Positions 5,935-12,434 are shown, counted from the first letter of the stretch. The stretch: DNA of 25,073 bases from an uncultured Faecalibacterium sp. (GCA_934511465.1 CAKSWG010000027.1:1-25073), one strand, 5' to 3'. The notes: generated from the sequence alone by a model not told the origin. Numbers and translations are program-made.

Positions 5935-6414
5935 ATGAAACGCACCGATTACATCAACTGGGATGAATATTTCATGGGCATTGCCCTGCTCACGGCCATG
6001 CGCTCCAAGGACCCCAACAGTCAGGTGGGCGCGTGCATCGTCAGCCCGGAAAACAAGATCCTGTCTCTGGGCTACAACGGTATGCCCATCGGCTGTAGCG
6101 ACGACGACATGCCTTGGGAGCGGGAAGGTGCCCCGCTGGATACCAAATATATGTACGTGTGCCACGCAGAGCTCAACGCCATCCTCAACAGCGCCCACAA
6201 CAACCTCAAGGGCGCAAGGGTGTACGTGACGCTGTTCCCCTGCAACGAGTGCACCAAGGCCATCATCCAGTCGGGCATTGCCGAGGTGGTGTACTACGGC
6301 GACAAGTACCACGACAGCGACTCCAGCGTGGCCGCGCGGTTCATGTTCCAAAAGGCGGGCGTCAAGCTGACGCCCTACCGGCCCACCGGGCGCAAGGCGG
6401 AGCTGGGACTGTAA
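5935..6414 (+). CDS. dCMP deaminase (ComEB/deoxycytidylate deaminase family)
   Basis: The 159-residue enzyme converts dCMP to dUMP, feeding thymidylate synthesis in the cytoplasm. It is a single cytidine/deoxycytidylate deaminase zinc domain. The metal and catalytic residues are plain: C76-H77-A-E79 and the PCNEC motif with C103 and C106. The N-terminal stretch [20 protein letters not shown] with NSQVGACI is typical of dCMP deaminases and ComEB. The start at 5935 has AAAGGAG upstream. The gene is alone after its promoter. No terminator follows, and the promoter of peptide cassette 2 begins eight bases after the stop, so read-through into that cassette is possible. Confidence 0.93.
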   Translation: MKRTDYINWDEYFMGIALLTAMRSKDPNSQVGACIVSPENKILSLGYNGMPIGCSDDDMPWEREGAPLDTKYMYVCHAELNAILNSAHNNLKGARVYVTLFPCNECTKAIIQSGIAEVVYYGDKYHDSDSSVAARFMFQKAGVKLTPYRPTGRKAELGL

Positions 6415-6421
6415 ACAAACG

Positions 6422-6450
6422 TTGTAATCTGCCCCGGTATATGTTACAAT
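6422..6450 (+). promoter_or_regulatory. promoter of small-peptide cassette 2
   Basis: TTGTAA (6422-6427) and TACAAT (6445-6450) are 17 bases apart. Transcription would start near 6457. Confidence 0.78.
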
Positions 6451-6456
6451 AAAAAA

Positions 6457-6582
6457 GCCGCCCAAAGGCGGCAAGGTGCTGTCTGCAAGTGCAGGTGGTC
6501 TAGTTCCCTCCGGCAAGCGTCCGGGGGACGTAAAAACTTATTGTTTGTTCTCCCGTTCGCAAACGCGGAAGGGGGAATGTAC
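6457..6582 (+). other. structured leader of cassette 2
   Basis: The predicted mRNA opens with GCCGCC-caaa-GGCGGC. Bases 6473-6513 match 6738-6769 in inverted orientation apart from a gap of about nine bases, so toxin mRNA and antisense RNA share their 5' sequence. TTCTCCC (near 6547-6553) can pair with GGGGGAA over the ribosome binding site, around a loop containing CGTTCGCAAACG. Confidence 0.65.
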
Positions 6583-6693
6583 ATGGAATTGTCGGAAATC
6601 GCAGTGCTGCTCAGCCTTCTGGGCGGGGCAATCTACGGGACCTTTCAGATTTCTTGGACGATCTTCAAAGAGATCCATAACAATAAGAAATGA
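6583..6693 (+). CDS. 36-residue hydrophobic peptide, candidate type I toxin (cassette 2)
   Basis: The peptide begins MELSEIAVLLSLLGG, spans the membrane once and ends TIFKEIHNNKK. It is the closest relative of the cassette 1 peptide, with the same length and the same last seven residues. GGAAGGGGG lies seven bases upstream of this ATG; an in-frame ATG at 6577 would overlap that site. It has the same promoter, leader, terminator and antisense arrangement as cassettes 1 and 3. A holin-like or TxpA/BsrG-type membrane toxin is the best guess, from size, charge pattern and context rather than from a demonstrated homologue. Confidence 0.7.
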   Translation: MELSEIAVLLSLLGGAIYGTFQISWTIFKEIHNNKK

Positions 6694-6773
6694 CCGCCCC
6701 AGCTACCAACTCGTGCGGTCATTTTCTTATTGACTAGCCAGAGGGAGCTGACCATGCGGACAGCACCTTTCCT
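6683..6773 (-). ncRNA. predicted antisense RNA of cassette 2
   Basis: Expected from the promoter at 6780-6808 to the shared terminator, about 90 nt. It overlaps the 3' end of the peptide mRNA and starts with aaaggtgctgtccgca, almost the same as the toxin leader. Ends are estimates. Confidence 0.63.
6688..6730. terminator. bidirectional terminator of cassette 2
   Basis: AAATGACCGC (6688-6697) pairs with GCGGTCATTT (6715-6724), with T-rich tails on both sides. The arms are identical to those of cassette 1 although the loop differs. Confidence 0.87.
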
Positions 6774-6779
6774 ATTGGT

Positions 6780-6808
6780 AGTATACTCGCAGCAGCGTGG
6801 TTTGTCAA
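6780..6808 (-). promoter_or_regulatory. antisense promoter of cassette 2
   Basis: On the minus strand TTGACA (6803-6808) and TATACT (6780-6785) are 17 bases apart. The hexamers are identical to those of cassettes 1 and 3 while the spacer is unrelated, so the promoter itself is under selection. Confidence 0.9.
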
Positions 6809-6824
6809 GATGGCCGTGTCCCTC

Positions 6825-6853
6825 TTGACCGCCCGGAGAGAACGTATTATAAT
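6825..6853 (+). promoter_or_regulatory. argF promoter
   Basis: TTGACC (6825-6830) and TATAAT (6848-6853) are 17 bases apart. It is back to back with the cassette 2 antisense promoter. Confidence 0.88.
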
Positions 6854-6865
6854 AGTATCATACTC

Positions 6866-6909
6866 CGCATAAATATACACAAAGCTTTGCATAGAGAGGT
6901 AAATATACA
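6866..6909 (+). promoter_or_regulatory. AT-rich repeated element in the argF leader, possible arginine-repressor site
   Basis: TAAATATACA occurs twice (6870-6879 and 6900-6909), each preceded by GCATA-like sequence. ArgR/AhrC boxes are AT-rich imperfect palindromes of about 18 bp around ATGAATAATTATTCAT, and the first copy resembles half of one. The match is weak. Confidence 0.3.
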
Positions 6910-7908
6910 ATGGGCCTGAAAAACCGCAGCTTTTTGAAGCTATTGGACTACACCCCCGCCGAGATCGAGGAATTGCTGGACCTTGCCGCCGACCTGAAGG
7001 CGAAAAAGAAGGCCGGCATCCGCCACAATGACCAGCTTGCGGGCAAAAACGTTGCCCTGATCTTTGAAAAGACCTCCACCCGCACCCGTTGCAGCTTTGA
7101 GGTGGCCGCACACGATCTGGGCATGGAAGTGACCTATCTGGACCCCTCCGGCAGCCAGATCGGCAAAAAGGAGTCCATTGCCGACACCGCCCGGGTGCTG
7201 GGCCGCATGTTCGACGGCATCGAGTACCGCGGCTACGGCCAGCAGATCGTGGAAGATCTGGCCCACTACGCCGGTGTTCCGGTGTGGAACGGCCTGACCA
7301 ACGAGTTCCATCCCACCCAGATCTTGGCGGATTTCCTCACCATCCGGGAGCACTTTGGCCGCCTGAAGGGCATCCACTTCGTCTACTTTGGCGATGCCCG
7401 CTACAACATGGGCAACAGCCTGATGGTGGGCTGCGCCAAGATGGGCCTGCACTTTACCGCCTGCGCCCCCAAAAAGTACCAGCCGGACCCGGCCCTTGTG
7501 GCCCAGTGTCAGGCCATTGCTGCCCAGACCGGCGCCACCCTCACTTTTGAGGAGGACCCCGCCAAGGCCGCAAAGGGTGCCGATGTGCTGTACACCGATG
7601 TGTGGGTGTCCATGGGCGAGCCGGTGGAGGTCTGGGCCGAGCGCATCAACGACCTTGCCGCCTACCAGATCAACCAGCAGCTGATGGACATTGCAGGCCC
7701 CCACGCGGTGTTCATGCACTGCCTGCCCGCCTTCCACGACCACAAGACCACCGTGGGCAAAGAGATGGGCGAGCGCTTTGGCCGCGATGCCATGGAAGTG
7801 ACCGATGAAGTGTTCGAGGGCCCCCAGAGCATCGTGTTCGATGAAGCCGAGAACCGGATGCACACCATCAAGGCCGTCATGGCGGCGACCCTTGGTTACG
7901 AGAAATGA
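6910..7908 (+). CDS. argF: ornithine carbamoyltransferase
   Basis: The 332-residue cytoplasmic enzyme makes citrulline from ornithine and carbamoyl phosphate. The carbamoyl-phosphate loop STRTR is at 56-60. FHPTQ and the ornithine-side HCLPAF (His270-Cys271) are intact, and the length is standard. AGAGAGG precedes the ATG. A strong promoter and AT-rich leader lie immediately upstream, and no other arginine genes are adjacent. An arginine deiminase-pathway role (ArcB) cannot be excluded from sequence, but the solitary gene without arcA or arcC favours biosynthesis. The TGA stop lies inside the first ATGATG unit of repeat array B. Confidence 0.95.
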   Translation: MGLKNRSFLKLLDYTPAEIEELLDLAADLKAKKKAGIRHNDQLAGKNVALIFEKTSTRTRCSFEVAAHDLGMEVTYLDPSGSQIGKKESIADTARVLGRMFDGIEYRGYGQQIVEDLAHYAGVPVWNGLTNEFHPTQILADFLTIREHFGRLKGIHFVYFGDARYNMGNSLMVGCAKMGLHFTACAPKKYQPDPALVAQCQAIAAQTGATLTFEEDPAKAAKGADVLYTDVWVSMGEPVEVWAERINDLAAYQINQQLMDIAGPHAVFMHCLPAFHDHKTTVGKEMGERFGRDAMEVTDEVFEGPQSIVFDEAENRMHTIKAVMAATLGYEK

Positions 7909-7992
7909 TGGATTCCGCTTGTGCGGAATATGATGTGCTGCGCAATGATGTTTGCGCCGGGCGCAAAATGATGTGCCGCTGCGCGGCAATGC
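7905..7992 (+). repeat. ATGATGT-linked palindrome array B
   Basis: Linkers at 7905 (ATGATGG), 7930, 7945 and 7968 separate ATTCCGC-ttgt-GCGGAAT, GCTGCGCA, TTGCGCC-ggg-CGCAAA and GCCGC-tgc-GCGGC. It starts on the argF stop codon and runs towards the argF terminator. Confidence 0.87.
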
Positions 7993-8069
7993 CGGAGACG
8001 GGAGCATTCAAAATGCCCTCTGCGATGCTCTGAGCATCCTCAGTAGAAAAAATAACTTTTAAACAAAGC

Positions 8070-8107
8070 AAGCCCGGAAAGTCTGTGGACCTTCCGGGCT
8101 TGTATTT
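8070..8107. terminator. shared terminator between convergent argF and bioY
   Basis: AAGCCCGGAA (8070-8079) pairs with TTCCGGGCTT (8092-8101), followed on the plus strand by GTATTTTC. The minus-strand tail is weaker. 8109-8172 holds nothing I can identify. Confidence 0.85.
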
Positions 8108-8172
8108 TCATGCACAGGAACCGTGACCCATAGCAGCATCTGTCATCAAAAGGAGCTGCTTCCGGCCCAGTC

Positions 8173-8252
8173 CATGCCTGCGCAGCAGGCACATCATTTG
8201 TTCCGTAGGAACAACATCATTGCACAGCACATCATTGCCGCAGGCACATCAT
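8173..8252 (-). repeat. ATGATGT-linked palindrome array C
   Basis: On the minus strand ATGATGT linkers (8246-8252, 8229-8235, 8214-8220, 8191-8197) separate GCCTGCGGCA, GCTGTGCA, TGTTCC-tac-GGAACA and GCCTGC-tgc-GCAGGC. The bioY TGA stop is part of the first linker. Confidence 0.87.
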
Positions 8253-8818
8253 TCTGAAACTGCATTCTGTAGTTTCAGCACACCGGCCTGCTCCAGACGC
8301 TTGCGCAGCAGCGCGCCCACGATGCAGCTCACCACGATCTTGGCGAGGTCCAGCGCAATGAACGGGTACACGCACACCCCCAGCGCATAGCCCAGCTCGC
8401 ACTGCATCTGGAACACGAACCATGCCGTGCCCAGCACGTAGCAGGCGGCGTCGCCCAAAATCAGGCCAAGGGCGGAGACCACCGGCTGGCCCTTGCTTTT
8501 TTCAATGAACATGCCGCCGATGAAGGCCAGCAGCAGATAGCCCACCAGATAGCCGCCGGTGGGGCCTGCCAGCTTGGCAATGCCCGCGCCGTAGCCGGAG
8601 AACACCGGCACGCCCACCAGACCGATGGCCAGATAGATGGCCACGCTCAGGGTACCGAACTTGGGGCCCAGCAGCCATGCGGTCAGGCAGATGACAAAGT
8701 TTGCCAGCGAGATGGGCACGGCCCCGATGGGCACCGTCAGCGGGCCCAGCACGCACATCACGGCGGCCATCACGGCGGTGACGGCCATCTGGTAGGTGGT
8801 CAGTTTGTTGTTTTTCAT
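8249..8818 (-). CDS. bioY: biotin ECF transporter S component BioY
   Basis: The 189-residue integral membrane protein binds biotin and works with the shared energy-coupling module EcfA-A'-T encoded elsewhere. It has about six hydrophobic segments. Family landmarks are visible: MAAVMCVLGPLTVPIGAVPI followed by SLANF near the N-terminus, LGPKFGTLSVAIYLAIGLVG, and the glycine-rich loop GPTGGYLVGY. The length is normal for BioY. The start at 8818 (product begins MKNNKLT) has GAGGGGA upstream; a longer in-frame extension back to 9016 would run through the promoter and is rejected. It is monocistronic, read from the promoter at 8867-8896, and shares a terminator with argF. Confidence 0.93.
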   Translation of the reverse strand: MKNNKLTTYQMAVTAVMAAVMCVLGPLTVPIGAVPISLANFVICLTAWLLGPKFGTLSVAIYLAIGLVGVPVFSGYGAGIAKLAGPTGGYLVGYLLLAFIGGMFIEKSKGQPVVSALGLILGDAACYVLGTAWFVFQMQCELGYALGVCVYPFIALDLAKIVVSCIVGALLRKRLEQAGVLKLQNAVSE

Positions 8819-8866
8819 AGAATGAAATTCCCCTCTGTTCAAAATTTTACAAGGCATCTGTGCCCG

Positions 8867-8896
8867 AGTATAGCGCAGCAGACGGCAGATGGTCAA
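8867..8896 (-). promoter_or_regulatory. bioY promoter
   Basis: On the minus strand TTGACC (8891-8896) and TATACT (8867-8872) are 18 bases apart. Confidence 0.8.
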
Positions 8897-8922
8897 CAAT
8901 AAAGTTGCAGAGGGGTTTACAA
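8891..8922. promoter_or_regulatory. possible biotin-repressor half sites at the bioY promoter
   Basis: GGTCAACAA (8891-8899) and GGTTTACAA (8914-8922) are direct copies of a BirA-like half site, the first overlapping the -35. Classical BirA operators are inverted, not direct, so this is tentative. Confidence 0.3.
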
Positions 8923-8945
8923 TTACCAGTACGCTGGCCGGGGCA

Positions 8946-8974
8946 TTGTGTTGTGCCGGAAAATATGCTAAAAT
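8946..8974 (+). promoter_or_regulatory. promoter of small-peptide cassette 3
   Basis: TTGTGT (8946-8951) and an extended -10 (TGC-TAAAAT, hexamer 8969-8974) are 17 bases apart. Confidence 0.72.
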
Positions 8975-8980
8975 GAAAAT

Positions 8981-9131
8981 GCCGCCCCAAACGGCGGCGG
9001 AACTGGTGCTGTCCATAAAACGCAGGCGGCGACCCCATACCGGCAGGTTTTGTTTTCACAGAATGCCGGGAGGTCGGCTTTTTCGTAAAAGTACATACTT
9101 CCGGACGCTTAGGCGGAAGGAGGGATGCCGG
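8981..9131 (+). other. structured leader of cassette 3
   Basis: The leader opens with GCCGCC-ccaaac-GGCGGC. Bases 9005-9045 (ggtgctgtcc...taccggca) match 9311-9345 in inverted orientation. CTTCCG and CGGAAG flank a ten-base loop and would bury the GGAAGGAGGG ribosome binding site. Confidence 0.65.
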
Positions 9132-9257
9132 ATGTCCACAGCAGAGATCTTTACGGTGATCGTAGCGCTGCTGGCGCTGTTGGTCAACGTGGTGTTTGTG
9201 ACCTTTCAGGTCACATGGACCCTTGCCAAGGATCAGAAGGACAAAAAGAAAAAGTAA
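9132..9257 (+). CDS. 41-residue hydrophobic peptide, candidate type I toxin (cassette 3)
   Basis: The peptide begins MSTAEIFTVIVALLALL, has one long membrane segment, then VTFQVTWTL, and a very lysine-rich end (KDQKDKKKK). It is a diverged paralogue of the peptides at 4727 and 6583, sharing TFQ.(S/T)W. Its start MSTAE resembles the N-termini I associate with TxpA/BsrE-type and holin-like toxins. GGAAGGAGGG is seven bases upstream. The predicted paired arms at 9094-9116 would mask that site. Terminator, facing promoter and inverted flanks match the other cassettes. The toxin role is inferred. Confidence 0.72.
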   Translation: MSTAEIFTVIVALLALLVNVVFVTFQVTWTLAKDQKDKKKK

Positions 9258-9351
9258 CCGCCTTGTGCCTACCAAACCCAAGCGGTTACTTTTCTTTTCA
9301 GAACTCTAATTGCCGGTAAGGTGGCCGCCGTTTGCGGGCAGCACCTTTTCT
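9243..9351 (-). ncRNA. predicted antisense RNA of cassette 3
   Basis: About 105 nt from the promoter at 9358-9386 to the shared terminator. It begins aaaaggtgctgcccgca, like the cassette's own toxin leader. Ends are estimates. Confidence 0.63.
9251..9299. terminator. bidirectional terminator of cassette 3
   Basis: AAAGTAACCGC (9251-9261) pairs with GCGGTTACTTT (9282-9292), with CTTTTC and, on the minus strand, TTTTTCTTTTTG tails. The stem has co-varied relative to cassettes 1 and 2 (GTAACCGC against ATGACCGC). Confidence 0.88.
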
Positions 9352-9357
9352 ATTGAT

Positions 9358-9386
9358 AGTATAGTCTGTTTTATACGGCTTGTCAA
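9358..9386 (-). promoter_or_regulatory. antisense promoter of cassette 3
   Basis: On the minus strand TTGACA (9381-9386) and TATACT (9358-9363) are 17 bases apart. Confidence 0.89.
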
Positions 9387-9407
9387 GAAAAACAAGGAGG
9401 GTCCCCT

Positions 9408-9983
9408 ATGGGTGGAGGACACGTATCGCGCCCCGACTTCGGGATGCCGCAGCCGGACCCGGCTTACCCGCTGACCGAGTTCTACCTGCTGTTGCAGCAC
9501 GCGCTGGACAAAGCGGGCCGCTTTGCGCTGCCGGCGCTGTATGCCCGGGTGCAGGCACCGGCCCGGTGGATCGATCCGGATGAAGCCCGGGCCTGCCTGC
9601 GCCTTTCGCCCACCGGGCAGGAAGGGGACACCCGGCTGCTGGCCGGGGGCAATTTGCAGCTGTTGTACAGCACCCTGCACGTGCAGCCGGACGGCGCGCC
9701 CGCCGCGCTGCTGCTGACCGAAGAATGCACCCGCACCACCGTGGCAGTGCAGCTTTTGCCGCCCTTTGTGTGGGAGGACCCGCTGCCGCCGCTGCCGGAC
9801 ACGCCTGCGGCGCTGAGCGTGCAGCTTACCATGCAGGACGTGCTGCTGGCCGACACCGACCCTGCGGCGCTGGGCAAAAAGCTGGTGGACACGGCGGCAG
9901 GCAAGTGCTGGCTGCACCACCCAAAGGCGGAGACCTTTCTGGCCGAGCGGGTGGCGCTTTTGCAGCGGGTCTACCGCCGGTGA
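9408..9983 (+). CDS. hypothetical protein, 191 residues
   Basis: I do not recognise this protein. It is soluble-looking, has no signal peptide or membrane segment, and is rich in Leu, Ala and Pro (for example FVWEDPLPPLPDTPAAL near residues 123-139). AAGGAGGG lies eight bases upstream of the ATG. GC content is high and codon use matches neighbouring real genes. No convincing promoter separates it from the cassette 3 antisense promoter, which fires the other way. The region after it (9984-10209) has a short CCGGA-cga-TCCGG palindrome and AT-rich DNA but no gene I can support. Confidence 0.65.
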   Translation: MGGGHVSRPDFGMPQPDPAYPLTEFYLLLQHALDKAGRFALPALYARVQAPARWIDPDEARACLRLSPTGQEGDTRLLAGGNLQLLYSTLHVQPDGAPAALLLTEECTRTTVAVQLLPPFVWEDPLPPLPDTPAALSVQLTMQDVLLADTDPAALGKKLVDTAAGKCWLHHPKAETFLAERVALLQRVYRR

Positions 9984-10209
9984 GAGAACGACTTAAAATG
10001 GCCGCCGCGTGCCGCAACCCGGACGATCCGGACAATATTTCATGTAATACTATTTTTAATTCAGCAATAGCAGATGGCCTGCATGCGCAGGGTTTTTCAT
10101 AAAATTTTCCAGTGGATGCAATCTATGGGGGCGTTCAGCCGTATATGAGGTGAATGTCCCCGTGGAATACGGATTCCAGCCCTGTACAGGCGCTGAAGGA
10201 GAGCTTGAG

Positions 10210-10704
10210 ATGATGGGACAGCTGACCAGAAACGAATTATTCACGCTGGCGGTGCAGAAATACAGCGATGCGGTTTACCGCGCCGCCGTGCACAACAGCC
10301 GCTGCACCGCCGACGCCGAGGACGTGGTGCAGGATGTTTACGAAAAACTCCTGCACTACACCGGCACCTTTGAGAGCGAGGAACACCTCAAGGCGTGGCT
10401 TTTGCGGGTGGCCATCAACCGCTGCCGCGATGTGACCCGCGCTGCCCGCCAGAAGGACACCGAGCTGGACGAGAACCTGCCCGCGCCGGAAGCCTTTGAG
10501 GACGGCAGCGTGCTAGACGCGGTGCGCGCTTTGCCGGAGAACTACCGCAACGCCATCTACCTGCATTATTACGAGGGCTACACGGCAGCGGAGATCGGGC
10601 GGATGCTGGGAGCACCGCCCAACACGGTGCTCAGCTGGCTGCGGCGCGCGCGGACACAGTTACATACGATGCTGAAGGAGGAGATCGAAGATGAGGTGGT
10701 ATGA
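10210..10704 (+). CDS. ECF-type RNA polymerase sigma factor
   Basis: The 164-residue protein has the two domains of extracytoplasmic-function sigma factors. Region 2 is near residues 10-80, with DAEDVVQDVYEKLL and LKAWLLRVAINRCRD. Region 4 is near 105-158, with LPENYRNAIYLHYYEGYTAA then EIGRMLG and TVLSWLRRAR, the helix-turn-helix. The ATG at 10210 follows AAGGAGAG. A GTG at 10150 would add 20 residues without a good ribosome site. The gene overlaps the next one by 14 bases, so the two are translationally coupled, the usual layout of a sigma factor with its membrane partner. Confidence 0.92.
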   Translation: MMGQLTRNELFTLAVQKYSDAVYRAAVHNSRCTADAEDVVQDVYEKLLHYTGTFESEEHLKAWLLRVAINRCRDVTRAARQKDTELDENLPAPEAFEDGSVLDAVRALPENYRNAIYLHYYEGYTAAEIGRMLGAPPNTVLSWLRRARTQLHTMLKEEIEDEVV

Positions 10705-11797
10705 GTACAAGATGGAGACGGACGACCTCCGCGCACCGGACGATCTGAAAGCAAAACTGCTGGCCCTGGCAGACCAGCTGACCGAAGAAGAAAAGAACCA
10801 GCCCATGCTCACACCCGCTGCGCCCGCACCGATGCAGCACAAAAAAGCCATCCGTTTCCCGGCAAAGCAGATGGGAGCACTGGCGGCCTGTCTGGCCGTG
10901 TGCGTGGTGGGCTACGGTGCCTTTGCCACCGGCATGATCGGCCTTGGTGCCAAAAGCAGCGCACCGGCGGCCTATTATTCTGCGGACAGCACTGCGGCCG
11001 CGATGACGGCAGGCGGCGTGGACCGCGCCGCTGCGGACTACAGCTTGGACACCATGGCACTGGAAAGCAGCGCCGATAACGGCGTCTCCGCCTTCTCGGC
11101 GGACGATGCGGCCCGCAGCACGGCCAGCACCGGCGCAAAGATCATCTACACCGCCAACCTGAGCCTTGAAAGCAAGGACTACGATGCAGCCCGCGCTGCA
11201 CTGGACGCGGCCCTTGCCGAAGCGGGCGGCTACATGGAGTCCAGCAGCGAGTACTCCGCCGCCGACGACAGCCGCAGCGTCAGCCTGACCTGCCGGGTGC
11301 CGCAGGCAAACTACGAAAGCTTCCTTGCCGCGGTGGCCGAGGCAGGCAATGTGATCTACAAAAACCAGCAGGCCGACGACGTCACCGCCCAGTACATGGA
11401 CGTGGAGGCGCGGCTTGCAAACCTCAAGAACCAGCGCACCCGCTTGCAGCAGTTGCAGCAGCAGGCCGAGAGCCTTGCGGATCTGCTGGAGATCGAGTCC
11501 AGCCTGACCGACGTGCAAAGCCAGATCGAGAGCTGGCAGAGCCAGATGGACTGGTACAACGATCAGGTGGAGGAATGCACCGTGTACGTGAGCCTGAGCG
11601 AGGTGAGCACCTACTCGCCCCCGCGCGAAAGTTTCGGCAGCCGTTTTGTCAGCGCCCTTGCCAGCGGCTGGCAGAACTTTGTAAGCGGCGCGCAGCGGGT
11701 CCTTGTTGCCCTTGCCGGCGCATGGCCGCTGGTGGTGCTTGCAGCTGCCGCCGGTGCATGGTTTGCGTTCCGGAAAAAGAAACACAGAAGCAAGTGA
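10691..11797 (+). CDS. DUF4349-type membrane protein, probable sigma-factor partner
   Basis: The 368-residue product has a cytosolic N-terminus of about 55 residues (DDLRAPDDLKAKLLALADQL, anti-sigma-like but without a zinc motif) and a first membrane segment near 58-80. A low-complexity Ala/Ser linker follows. The DUF4349 domain (about 150-310) includes IIYTANLSLES, VSLTCRVPQ and a coiled coil from about 235 to 290 rich in Gln and Leu. A second membrane segment (about 335-358) and a basic tail (RKKKHRSK) end the protein. It overlaps the ECF sigma gene, so it probably senses an envelope signal and holds or releases the sigma factor. That role is inferred from context. Confidence 0.82.
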   Translation: MRWYEYKMETDDLRAPDDLKAKLLALADQLTEEEKNQPMLTPAAPAPMQHKKAIRFPAKQMGALAACLAVCVVGYGAFATGMIGLGAKSSAPAAYYSADSTAAAMTAGGVDRAAADYSLDTMALESSADNGVSAFSADDAARSTASTGAKIIYTANLSLESKDYDAARAALDAALAEAGGYMESSSEYSAADDSRSVSLTCRVPQANYESFLAAVAEAGNVIYKNQQADDVTAQYMDVEARLANLKNQRTRLQQLQQQAESLADLLEIESSLTDVQSQIESWQSQMDWYNDQVEECTVYVSLSEVSTYSPPRESFGSRFVSALASGWQNFVSGAQRVLVALAGAWPLVVLAAAAGAWFAFRKKKHRSK

Positions 11798-11806
11798 CCG
11801 GAGAAA

Positions 11807-11935
11807 ATGCCGTTGCCCTTTGCGGCCCCTCTGGTGGAAAATGTATTTGGAGCGCCCCGCAGGGCGCGACAAACACGAATATTAAAAAGAAATTCCGCTG
11901 AAGATAGCCAGAGCGAAGCGGCGGCTATTTTAAAT
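11807..11935 (+). repeat. dispersed intergenic repeat D, copy 1
   Basis: About 130 bases resembling 17019-17149: atgccgtt start, GGAGCGC-ccgca-GGGCGCG-like hairpin followed by acaaac, AT-rich stretch, and the ending agagcgaagcgg...tttaaat. It begins ten bases after the DUF4349 gene stop. Confidence 0.8.
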
Positions 11936-11971
11936 CGTAATTCACAAACAAAAACTTTTTTCAAAAAAGGG

Positions 11972-12000
11972 TTGACATCCACCCCGCCCTGTGGTATTAT
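11972..12000 (+). promoter_or_regulatory. promoter of initiator tRNA gene
   Basis: TTGACA (11972-11977) and TATTAT (11995-12000) are 17 bases apart, 46 bases before the tRNA. Confidence 0.9.
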
Positions 12001-12045
12001 ACTTGAGCAGTCAGCGAGAGCCGCTGAGAGCTGAAAAGAAAATAT

Positions 12046-12122
<77 letters not shown>

Positions 12123-12125
12123 CCA

Positions 12126-12158
12126 AGCATCTTGAAGTGATTCAAGGTGCTTTTTTTG
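12126..12158 (+). terminator. terminator of tRNA-fMet
   Basis: AGCATCTTGAA pairs with TTCAAGGTGCT (one T-G pair) around GTGA, followed by a run of T. 12160-12328 holds no feature I can identify. Confidence 0.9.
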
Positions 12159-12328
12159 TTGCCCTGCATTCGGCCCGAACAAATGGTAGGACCGCATAAC
12201 GGCACCCCCCTTTGCAATGGTTCACGCGCAAAGCTGCCGGACGCGAAACTCTGCCGCCCCGTTTGCGGCAAAGAGCCCGAACGTGTTTTCTTTTTCTTGT
12301 AATTGTGATGCTTTTTTGCGGGATGTTG

Positions 12329-12357
12329 TTTACGTTTCTGGCAAAAGGTGGTATGAT
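12329..12357 (+). promoter_or_regulatory. promoter of the solute-binding protein gene
   Basis: TTTACG (12329-12334) and an extended -10 (TGG-TATGAT, hexamer 12352-12357) are 17 bases apart. Confidence 0.6.
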
Positions 12358-12434
12358 AAACTCGATATAGTGGGAAAGAGTTGCAGTGGGGGAGGTCCCG
12401 CCGCGGGGAGTACCCAAAGAGGGAGAAAAACGGA

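Noticed and set aside
7905..7992. CRISPR array
   Set aside because: The linkers are only seven bases, the intervening units are palindromes that recur between arrays, and there are no cas genes.
8173..8257. Short plus-strand frame preceded by AAAAGGAG
   Set aside because: The ribosome-like site is 16 or more bases from the ATG and the frame merely reads repeat array C backwards.
8819..9016. 66-residue N-terminal extension of BioY
   Set aside because: It would cover the bioY promoter and part of cassette 3, and BioY proteins start at the shorter position.
8889..9131. Upstream extension of the cassette 3 peptide in the same frame
   Set aside because: It would translate through the toxin promoter and leader; the strong ribosome site is just before the ATG at 9132.
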